Part shown: in pieces, positions 18,239 to 25,296 of the stretch
Numbering within the stretch: the stretch's first letter is position 1
Layout of the letters: each line of letters starts with the position of its first letter
Translations under genes and position numbers: made by a program
Origin: Kaistia dalseonensis
GTDB lineage: Bacteria > Pseudomonadota > Alphaproteobacteria > Rhizobiales > Kaistiaceae
Assembly: GCF_030814715.1 (NCBI RefSeq)
Contig: NZ_JAUSVO010000001.1
Span: 744,001-808,000 of the forward strand
Direction: 5' to 3'
DNA: 64,000 bases
The notes under the pieces: model-generated
The model's database searches: none
What the model was told of the DNA's origin: nothing
The model's input: only the letters and a program-made list of their open reading frames with translations

Positions 18239-18624
18239 CGTCTCGTCCCCTGTCGCATATCGGCAAACGATGCCGGTATCTGTCTGGCTGCGACGAAGAC
18301 GATGGCATTCCCGGTGGAGCGCGGCGGCAGTATCATAAGCACCCGCTCATTCGATCGCCTCTCCGGCGATAGTCGGTACGCGCACGTCACGTCATTTTGT
18401 GTCGGCGGGACGCGTGAGCTGGACGGAAGAAGTCCACCCGACAGCGGTCTCGCTGATCAGCCAATTTGGCGTCGCTCATCTGGTAGCCTGCACATGGCGC
18501 CACATCAACCGCTTGGCATCAAACACGGGAGAGGCTGGAAAAGGGGGCTGAAGCCGGGCCGCCCGCACTTGACCCCGGCCCCTCGGCCCACTAGGTTCCG
18601 CCCCAATTCGAGGCAAGCCTCGAT
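18239..18624. other. Intergenic stretch between cobD and tRNA-Lys, nothing recognised
   Basis: This 386-base stretch lies upstream of the cobD start (minus strand) and upstream of tRNA-Lys (plus strand), so it should hold promoters for both. I see no convincing coding frame, no riboswitch core and no strong hairpin in it. Confidence 0.6.
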
Positions 18625-18700
18625 GAGCCCGTAGCTCAGCCGGTAGAGCACGTGACTTTTAATCATGGGGTCTCGGGTTCGAATCCCGACGGGCTCACCA
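18625..18700 (+). tRNA. tRNA-Lys (anticodon TTT)
   Basis: A full cloverleaf: acceptor GAGCCCG pairs with CGGGCTC; the D arm contains AGCTCAGCCGGTAGAGC; the anticodon loop GACTTTTAATC has anticodon TTT; the T arm is GGGTTCGAATCCC; discriminator A is followed by an encoded CCA at 18698-18700. It marks the left edge of the accessory polysaccharide region, but no second copy of its 3' end is visible further along the window. Confidence 0.97.
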
Positions 18701-18810
18701 TTTTCCCCAATGATGTCGATGCGCCGGTTTTGCCCAGCTACGCCCGTCTCCGGAGAGCATACGGCTCAACCGGGACGTCGCACGCCGCTTCGCCAATGCG
18801 CTCGACGTGT

Positions 18811-18837
18811 CCGCTGGGTTCCGTGGGAACCCAGCGG
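18811..18837. terminator. Strong hairpin between tRNA-Lys and the RTX gene
   Basis: CCGCTGGGTTCC (18811-18822), loop GTG, then GGAACCCAGCGG (18826-18837): a perfect 12-base stem. It is 22 bases beyond the stop of the RTX gene (minus strand) and 110 bases beyond tRNA-Lys (plus strand). There is no T run on either side, so it may act as a two-way terminator or mRNA 3' protection hairpin rather than a classical rho-independent terminator. Confidence 0.6.
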
Positions 18838-18858
18838 CAGGGCGACCTCTCGGTGCCG

Positions 18859-21513
18859 CTAGACCACCACGAAGTCTGTTTCGCTCAGCGGCAAGCCGGC
18901 GGTGACGGTCGCAAAGAGGATCGGCGCGGCGCCGCCGGGGCCGTCGGCATCCCATGAAATGCGGCCAGTCGCCTGATTGTAGACGATGTGCTCGTCGAAG
19001 GCGGCTTTGTCGAGGTCGCCGAGGTTGAGGCCCTCGAAGACGCTCGACGAGAGCGCGATCTTGTCCTCGCCTCTGGTGAAGTCGGCGATGATATCGGCGT
19101 TGGCGGCCAGGATCGGTGCATCGAAGAGGAAGATGTCATGGCCGTTGCCGCCCACCAGATAATCGTTGCCTGCGCCACCCGACAGCGTGTCGTTGCCGTC
19201 ATAGCCGTATAGACGGTCATTGCCGTCGAGACCCCTCAGCACATTGTCGCCGCTCGTTCCGGTCAGGAGATTGGCGGCGCTCGATCCGGTGGCGTCGATG
19301 TTGCCCGTTCCCTGCAGGCGAATGTTCTCGAGGTTCGTGCCTTCGATCGAGTACGAAATGCTCGCCCAGACCGTATCATTGCCGCCATCGACCTCTTCGA
19401 CGACCGTGTCCAACTCGTCGACATAGTAGTGATCGTCGCCATTGCCGCCCACCAACAGGTCGGCGCCCGGCCCACCACGCAGCGTATCGTTGCCATCCCC
19501 TCCATAAAGCGCGTCCGCTCCATCGCCGCCGTCCAGGATATCGTCCCCGGCCCCGCCGTAGAGCGTATCGTCTCCCGACTCGCCAGAGAGCGTGTCATTG
19601 CCATCACCGCCATAGATGATGTCATCGCCGCCGCCTCCATAGACGAGGTCGTTGCCCGCACCGCCGTCCAGAACGTCGGCGTGGACGGATCCAATGATCC
19701 GGTCATTTCCGTCCAGGCCCGATATGATCGCCCCGTGCGTCGAGGCGGTTGTTGCCCTCAGAATATCGGCACCGTCCGTTCCGGTTATGATCTCGGCATT
19801 CGTGCCGGATCCGGCGGCAATGGGCGCCATGACATAGGCGGCGACGTTGTCGAGCGTGAAGTTGGAGGCGATCACATTCGAGAGCGTGGCGAGCGTCACC
19901 CAGACGCCGGCGGTTTCGGATACCTGGACCAACGTGCTCGTTCCCGATTGGACGACCCGCAAATGTCCATCAGCGATGACGTCGTCGCGGTTCCAGCCAT
20001 TGCGGGCCGCAAGCGCAGAGATGTCGATGACATCGCCGCCGGCTCCGGTCTGGAAGTCGGTGATCGTGTCGCCACCTTCGGAGGTATAGAGATAGACGAA
20101 GCGGTCGCTGCCTGCGCCTCCGGTGAGAACATCCTGGAGTTCGCCGCCCCAGATATAATCACTGCCGGCCCCGCCGGAGATCGTATCGTTGCCGAGCCCA
20201 CCGAGAAGCATGTCGTTTTCGGCGGTCCCGATGATCGCATCATTAATGTTGGTCGAATCTTCAATATAGGTTGTATTTTCGACGGAAACAACACTCGGAA
20301 GGACGTTGTACCCGTGATAGAAACTCTCAAGATAGCTATTTATGATTGCATTGTTTTCGGGGCTTCCCGATATGACGATATTGTACTGAGTTGTGTCGCG
20401 CAGGGTCACGTTATCGACGAGCAATCCTCGCGCGTCATTGTCACCATACTCGTAGAACTGAAGTCCGCGATAGTTCCCCGCTCCTCCGCTGTTGGATATC
20501 GTATTATCGAGTCCGCGCATGCCGATCAGCAAGGCGGAGTAGAAGCCGAAGACATTGTCGTACAGGCCGTTCTCTGCCTCACTATGCCAGTCATAGGCGG
20601 AACCGCTCGCCCCGATCACCAGCGAATCCTTGCCGGTCAAACCGATATCGGCGCCGTATTTCGCCACCTCGGAGGAGTCCGGCACGGTTCCGACGCCGTT
20701 GTTGGAAATGCCGTGGCGAACGTCCTCGGCAAAGAGGCCGATCACGGTGGTGCCTGTCGACGCTGCCGAATGGACGGCGATCCCGTAATAATATTTGGCC
20801 GGATCGTCGGTGAGGTTGAGGGCGATGACGTCTTTGACCAGCGCATTGACGGAATCGACGATGTTGATGCCGGTGCCGTTCGAGTCTTTGACCGTCACGT
20901 TCTCGACGACCGGGTCGACCGCCGAGCGCACGTGAATGAGGTTCTGGGTCCACGTGGTATTCGGATCACCCGAAACGGTACCGTTCTTCAGTTCGAACGT
21001 TCCGCCGACATATTCGGAGGCGCGTATATTGGTCTGGTAGAGGTCCTGATTGACCAGGCTACCGGCGAATGTGACGGTATTGCCGTCGATCGAGGTGACC
21101 TGGAGGGCTTGGCCGAGCAAGGTCGTGTAGCCATTATCGGTTGAGTCGATATGGTCGCCGGGAATGGAATCGTCCGAGACGACCTTCACCCAATCGCCAA
21201 CCTGCAGGGTGCTTGGCAACGTCGCGTAGGTGATGGTCGCATTGCCGGCCGCGTCGAGCCCGAGGGAAACGTCTTCGAGGGCGGTATGGGCGCCAGTCGC
21301 ATAGATCACGGGCGTATTCGCCGCCTGAACCAGCGTCGATCCATTGAGATCGATTGTGATGTCCCGCGTCGAAATATCGACGACAAGGCTCTTCGAGACT
21401 GAAATCGTCGCGTCGGCCGGCAAGGTCAATGTGCCGCCATCTTTCATCGACGCCAATGCGCGGATGATGTCGTCCTGTGTAGCCCCAGCAGACAATTGAA
21501 TGTTCGTTGTCAT
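18859..21513 (-). CDS. Secreted RTX protein with N-terminal parallel beta-helix, probable polysaccharide-active enzyme
   Basis: An 884-residue protein without a Sec signal. Residues 1 to about 410 look like a right-handed parallel beta-helix, with short repeating strands and asparagine-containing turns (VVENVTVKDSNGTGINIVDS; NYRGLQFYEYGDNDARG). A possible acidic/His active-site stretch is YDWHSEAENGLYDN (about 307-320). From about 425 onward there are calcium-binding RTX nonapeptide blocks (GGLGNDTISGGAGSDYIWGG; GGGGDDIIYGGDGNDTLSGE) separated by linker domains, and the C-terminus ends DFVVV, as in type I secretion substrates. The ABC exporter and adaptor genes are divergent next door. The plan matches AlgE-type mannuronan epimerases, but their DPHD motif is absent, so lyase or epimerase activity is only a suggestion. 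ATG 21513 has GAGG nine bases upstream; an ATG at 21528 has no Shine-Dalgarno. Confidence 0.8.
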   Translation of the reverse strand: MTTNIQLSAGATQDDIIRALASMKDGGTLTLPADATISVSKSLVVDISTRDITIDLNGSTLVQAANTPVIYATGAHTALEDVSLGLDAAGNATITYATLPSTLQVGDWVKVVSDDSIPGDHIDSTDNGYTTLLGQALQVTSIDGNTVTFAGSLVNQDLYQTNIRASEYVGGTFELKNGTVSGDPNTTWTQNLIHVRSAVDPVVENVTVKDSNGTGINIVDSVNALVKDVIALNLTDDPAKYYYGIAVHSAASTGTTVIGLFAEDVRHGISNNGVGTVPDSSEVAKYGADIGLTGKDSLVIGASGSAYDWHSEAENGLYDNVFGFYSALLIGMRGLDNTISNSGGAGNYRGLQFYEYGDNDARGLLVDNVTLRDTTQYNIVISGSPENNAIINSYLESFYHGYNVLPSVVSVENTTYIEDSTNINDAIIGTAENDMLLGGLGNDTISGGAGSDYIWGGELQDVLTGGAGSDRFVYLYTSEGGDTITDFQTGAGGDVIDISALAARNGWNRDDVIADGHLRVVQSGTSTLVQVSETAGVWVTLATLSNVIASNFTLDNVAAYVMAPIAAGSGTNAEIITGTDGADILRATTASTHGAIISGLDGNDRIIGSVHADVLDGGAGNDLVYGGGGDDIIYGGDGNDTLSGESGDDTLYGGAGDDILDGGDGADALYGGDGNDTLRGGPGADLLVGGNGDDHYYVDELDTVVEEVDGGNDTVWASISYSIEGTNLENIRLQGTGNIDATGSSAANLLTGTSGDNVLRGLDGNDRLYGYDGNDTLSGGAGNDYLVGGNGHDIFLFDAPILAANADIIADFTRGEDKIALSSSVFEGLNLGDLDKAAFDEHIVYNQATGRISWDADGPGGAAPILFATVTAGLPLSETDFVVV

Positions 21514-21900
21514 TTGCATGAGCCTCATGTAGAGATAGTGAATACATTAGTAGATATTTCGATCTGAAATCGATTACATAAAATTTGAATTACATTGTAA
21601 TTGCCTTTGATTTATTTGTTTGGTATGCTTATCGTATATCATCTATACGATAAGTGATAGGTCTCTCATGAAAACGTGAGGGTGGTGTTTTTTTGTTCTG
21701 TCGTCATTCGACAGTCAGCCTGCTTTTGCGGCTTCGGCAGGCGGCGCGGCCGTCGGGATCGCGCGAGTGGGCGGATCGGACGGGGCCGGCCGGAATAAAT
21801 TGAGTCGATTGCCGCGAGCTGCTGTAACGGATGCTGCAATGCGGTGTAGTTAGGATCGGCCGGTCGGGGCAGCGGGCGCGATGGCGGCAGGCGAGAGCGG
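21514..21900. promoter_or_regulatory. AT-rich divergent control region between the RTX gene and its exporter
   Basis: This 387-base spacer is far richer in A+T than its surroundings, especially 21535-21665. It holds several symmetric elements: ATTTC-GATCT-GAAAT near 21555, AATTAC-ATT-GTAATT near 21590, the long repeat at 21628-21654, and a CTCAT/GTGAG hairpin near 21666 followed by a T-rich run. Promoters for both transcripts must lie here. I cannot fix their exact positions. Confidence 0.6.
21628..21654. promoter_or_regulatory. Perfect 11-base inverted repeat, candidate operator
   Basis: CTTATCGTATA (21628-21638), spacer TCATC, then TATACGATAAG (21644-21654). The symmetry is perfect over 11 bases. 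It lies about 115 bases upstream of the RTX start and 247 bases upstream of the exporter start. No U run follows, and the sequence is AT-rich, so a protein-binding site is more likely than a terminator. Confidence 0.55.
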
Positions 21901-23649
21901 ATGGTGATGGCGGACGAACGTGATCTATCGAGCCAGGATCGTTTGAGGCGCGCAATACGTCTGTGCCGCGGCGAGCTCATATCGGTCGCTGCATTCTCCA
22001 CAGTGTTTAACGTGCTCGTGCTGGCCGGCCCGATCTATATGCTGCAGGTCTATGATCGAGTCCTCGAAAGCCGCAGCGTCGCGACGCTGGTCGCGCTCAG
22101 CCTCGCTCTGGTCGGTGCCTATGCCTTGCAGGCCGTGATCGATATCGTCCGCGGTCGGCTTCTCATCCTGATCGCGGGCGTGTTCGACAAGAATGTGCAG
22201 CAGCCGGTCCACGACGCGACCATCGGTCTGTCCATTCTCGATCGTGGCAGCGCGAGTGCTCTGCAGCCGATCCGCGATGTCGATGCCATTCGCGCCTTCC
22301 TGATGGGCTCAGGGCCTGTCGGGCTAATGGACTTGCCCTGGGCACCAATCTTCCTGGTGCTGTGCTTTCTGATCCATCCGCTGATCGGCTGGATCGCCGC
22401 AGTCGGTGCGTTGATCCTGTTCTGTGTCGCGCTTCTGGCCGAGCGGTCGAGCCGGACCCAGCCACATTCGGCCATTCGTGACGGACGCCTCCGATATACG
22501 ATGCTCGAATCCAATCGGCGCAACGCTGAAACCATCGTGGCGATGGGATTGTCCGGGGCGCTGGCCGAACGCTGGGAGCGCTCCAATGCCGACCATCTCG
22601 CCGCGCAGCATCGCACTTCGGCGACGATCAACGGCTACACCAGCCTCACGCGCGCTCTGCGGCTGCTGCTGCAATCAGCGATACTCGGAGCCGGGGCCTA
22701 TCTCGTCATCCACCGCGATGTGACATCGGGCGCAATGCTCGCCTCGTCGATCATGATGACCCGCGCATTGGCGCCGATCGAGCAGGTGATCGCGAACTGG
22801 CGCGGCCTTATCGGCGCGCGCGAGGCCCTGCAGAGGCTCGCCAGCGATCTGGCGCGGGGTTCCCGGCTGGTCCCCCAGACGAGCCTCGCCGCGCCGAAAC
22901 ACACCGTCGAGGTGTCGCATCTCGTTTTGGCCCCTCCCGGTTCGCGATCCTCGATCCTGTCGGATATCAATTTTTCGCTGGTCGCCGGTGATGCACTCGC
23001 GGTCATCGGGCCGAGCGGAAGCGGCAAGACCACCCTCGCCAAGGCATTGCTCGGCATCTGGCATCCGCTCGCGGGTTCAGTCAGGCTCGATGGCGCCACC
23101 CCGGACCAGTGGGATCCCGTCAGGCTCGGCCCGCATGTCGGCTATGTGCCGCAGTCCGCCGATATATTCCCTGCCTCGATCGCGGAGAATATCAGCCGCA
23201 TGTCGCTCGAGCCCGATTCCGATGCGATCGTGAAAGCGGCAAAGGCGGCGGGCATCCATCAACTGATCCTGCGGCTGCCGTCCGGATACGATTCCCAGAT
23301 GGACGAGACCAACAGCGCGCTGTCGGCCGGGCAGAGGCAACGGCTCGCACTGGCGCGCGCGCTGTACAAGGATCCGTTCCTGCTGGTTCTCGACGAGCCC
23401 AATTCAAATCTGGATGGCGAGGGTGAGGTCGCCCTTCTCGAAGCGGTGCGCGCGGCGCGGTCCCGCGGCGCAATCGTCGTCCTGATGACGCATCGGCCGG
23501 CAGCGGTGGCGATCTGCAACAAGGTGCTTCTGCTGGCCGGCGGGAAACAGCGCGCCTTTGGCGAGCGCGACGAGATCCTCGGCAAGAATTTGCGACAGGC
23601 CCGGCCGCGCGCCGCCGGCGGCCCGAACCGGATCGAGGCCGCCGAATGA
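21901..23649 (+). CDS. Type I secretion ABC transporter (PrtD-like permease/ATPase)
   Basis: A 582-residue ABC exporter: membrane domain in about residues 25-300 and ATPase domain in about 330-560. Visible motifs are Walker A GPSGSGKTTLAKALLG, Q-loop region VGYVPQSADIFPASIAENI, signature LSAGQRQRLALARAL and Walker B FLLVLDEPNSNLDGEG. There is no N-terminal C39 peptidase-like domain, as expected for PrtD/AprD-type exporters of RTX proteins. It is followed with a 4-base overlap by the membrane-fusion gene, and the divergent RTX gene is its likely cargo. The start may be ATG 21901 or ATG 21907 (MVMADE). The TolC-like outer-membrane partner is not in the window. Confidence 0.92.
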   Translation: MVMADERDLSSQDRLRRAIRLCRGELISVAAFSTVFNVLVLAGPIYMLQVYDRVLESRSVATLVALSLALVGAYALQAVIDIVRGRLLILIAGVFDKNVQQPVHDATIGLSILDRGSASALQPIRDVDAIRAFLMGSGPVGLMDLPWAPIFLVLCFLIHPLIGWIAAVGALILFCVALLAERSSRTQPHSAIRDGRLRYTMLESNRRNAETIVAMGLSGALAERWERSNADHLAAQHRTSATINGYTSLTRALRLLLQSAILGAGAYLVIHRDVTSGAMLASSIMMTRALAPIEQVIANWRGLIGAREALQRLASDLARGSRLVPQTSLAAPKHTVEVSHLVLAPPGSRSSILSDINFSLVAGDALAVIGPSGSGKTTLAKALLGIWHPLAGSVRLDGATPDQWDPVRLGPHVGYVPQSADIFPASIAENISRMSLEPDSDAIVKAAKAAGIHQLILRLPSGYDSQMDETNSALSAGQRQRLALARALYKDPFLLVLDEPNSNLDGEGEVALLEAVRAARSRGAIVVLMTHRPAAVAICNKVLLLAGGKQRAFGERDEILGKNLRQARPRAAGGPNRIEAAE

Positions 23650-24944
23650 CAAACGAACACGCCGAACTGCGACGACTGAAAATCATCGGCGGCCTGGCTG
23701 TCCTCCTGTTCGGTGGCGGCTTCATGCTGTGGGGTAGCTTCTTTGAGTTGTCGGGCGCGGTCATTGCCGATGGTCGCTTCATTGCCGAGAGCAACATCAA
23801 AAAAGTGCAGCATCCCAATGGGGGCGCCATCGCCGTCATGGCAGTGAAGGAGGGCGACAAGGTCGAGCAGAACCAGTTGCTCGCGCGTCTCGACGATACC
23901 GACGTGAAGGCCGAGCTCTCGATCATCGAAAACCAGATCGACCAGCTCGATGCACGGGTTGCGCGATTGATTGCCGAGCGCGACCAGAAGGCAGAACTGG
24001 CATTTCCGGACGCACTCGTCAGCCGTTCGAAGTCGGACGCCAAGCTGGCGGGTTGGCTGGACGACGAATCCCAGCTATTTCGGGCCCGGCGGGCCAGCAT
24101 GGCCAGCCAGAAGCGCCAGCTTTCGGAGCGTGCGGGCCAGTTGTCGTCCGAAATCGACGGGTTGAAGGCCCAGGAGGTGGCGGTCGAACAGCAGGTCGCT
24201 CTCCTCGATACGGAGCAGACCGGAGCATCGTCCCTGCTCGAGAAGGGGTTCATCGAGGTGACCCGCGTGAATTCCCTCCGGCGCCAGGTGGCCAATCTGA
24301 AGGGCGAGCATGGCCGGCTCGTTTCGGAGATGGCGCGGGCGGAAGGGCAGAAGATCGAGCTGCAATTCAAGCTCGACCAACTCGACGACGACATGAGGTC
24401 CGAAGCGGGGGCTGCGCTGCGCGACACACAGGACAAGCTCCGAGAACTCGGCGACAAGCGCATTGCAGCGCAGGACCGGCTGAACCGGATCGATATCCGT
24501 GCCCCGCAGGCGGGCTATGTTCACCAACTCCAGTTTCATGTCGCGGGTGAGGTGGTCGAAGCCGGGGCGATCCTCATGATGATCGTGCCCGACATGGATC
24601 AGCTTGTCGTCGACGCGTCGGTCGCGCCGAAGGACATCGATCAGATCCATGTCGGCGCGCGCGCCAATGTTCGTGTCATGGCTGGCGACTACCGTTCCAC
24701 ATCGGAACTTGATGGCAAGGTCACGCGAGTCGGAGCGGATCTCATCACCAACCAGCAGACGGGCGTGAGCTATTATTCGGTTCGCGTCACCCTCGACCAG
24801 GGACAGGCGGCGCAACTGGGCGACTTGCAACTCGTGTCCGGCATGCCTGTGGAGTGTTTCGTTCAGACAGGCTCGAGAACCCCGCTGCAATATCTGACCA
24901 AGCCGTTGATCGACCAGATCTGGCGGACATGGCGCGAGCGGTAG
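23646..24944 (+). CDS. HlyD-family membrane fusion protein of the type I secretion system
   Basis: A 432-residue periplasmic adaptor (PrtE/HlyD type). One N-terminal membrane helix (IGGLAVLLFGGGFMLWGSFFELSGAVIADG) is followed by the lipoyl-like half motif NIKKVQHPNGGAIAVMAVKEGDKVEQNQLLARLDDTD, here noted by its HPNGG and KEGDKVE parts. A long coiled-coil region spans about 80-280, then the C-terminal beta-barrel (DIRAPQAGYVHQLQFHVAGEVVEAGAIL). It would connect the ABC exporter to an outer-membrane TolC protein. The ATG overlaps the exporter stop as ATGA. Confidence 0.92.
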   Translation: MTNEHAELRRLKIIGGLAVLLFGGGFMLWGSFFELSGAVIADGRFIAESNIKKVQHPNGGAIAVMAVKEGDKVEQNQLLARLDDTDVKAELSIIENQIDQLDARVARLIAERDQKAELAFPDALVSRSKSDAKLAGWLDDESQLFRARRASMASQKRQLSERAGQLSSEIDGLKAQEVAVEQQVALLDTEQTGASSLLEKGFIEVTRVNSLRRQVANLKGEHGRLVSEMARAEGQKIELQFKLDQLDDDMRSEAGAALRDTQDKLRELGDKRIAAQDRLNRIDIRAPQAGYVHQLQFHVAGEVVEAGAILMMIVPDMDQLVVDASVAPKDIDQIHVGARANVRVMAGDYRSTSELDGKVTRVGADLITNQQTGVSYYSVRVTLDQGQAAQLGDLQLVSGMPVECFVQTGSRTPLQYLTKPLIDQIWRTWRER

Positions 24945-25296
24945 CGCGTGGCAGGGCCCAGCCGGAAAACTCGATGGATTCACGGCCTTTTGACAGCCCG
25001 GTCTGGACGATGCGGCGGGTGGACGAGGCATTGTCAGGCGTCTGATCCGGGGCCGTTGAACGGGCTCCGATTGCCACCCCTTCAACCGGACGTCACATCA
25101 GTTCCATCGAATTGCGGTTGGATGGAACGGGCATGGACGGCCGTCCCATGCTTGTTTGGTCGGGCCTAAGATGTTCTGATGATGCGGTCGACGCGGACCG
25201 GGCCTCGTTTGGCCGACCGCCTTTTTGTGCGACCGGCGCCTGTGTCGCCTTTTTTCGAACGGATCATTGACCGCGATATTTGGGAAAGGAATTGCG
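24945..25296. other. Spacer between the secretion operon and the Sel1-repeat gene
   Basis: A 352-base stretch with no convincing coding frame. It contains the candidate terminator at 25184-25226. The promoter of the Sel1-repeat gene should lie in its last 70 bases; I see no strong -35/-10 pair. Confidence 0.5.
25184..25226 (+). terminator. Candidate rho-independent terminator
   Basis: GCGGTCG (25184-25190) pairs with CGACCGC (25214-25220), with an inner GGGCC/GGCC pairing and a CTTTTT tail at 25221-25226. It would end the type I secretion operon, although it lies 240 bases after the adaptor stop. Confidence 0.5.

Noticed and set aside
18239-18624. A second cobalamin riboswitch in front of cobD.
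   Set aside because: None of the conserved core sequences (AGCCAGGAGACC box, GCAACTGTAAGCGG region) is present on the minus strand here.
19120-19720. Tandem DNA periodicity that could be taken for a CRISPR-like or satellite array.
   Set aside because: The period of 27 bases comes from nine-residue RTX calcium-binding repeats in the coding sequence.
19429-21144. Long open frame (571 codons) on the plus strand opposite the RTX gene.
   Set aside because: It is the antisense of a repetitive GC-rich gene; its product has RTX-repeat shadows (for example repeated VIAI and IV runs) and no start signal or family features.
18859-21513. Calling the RTX protein an AlgE-type mannuronan C5-epimerase.
   Set aside because: The domain plan fits, but I do not see the family's DPHD catalytic motif, so the activity is left open.
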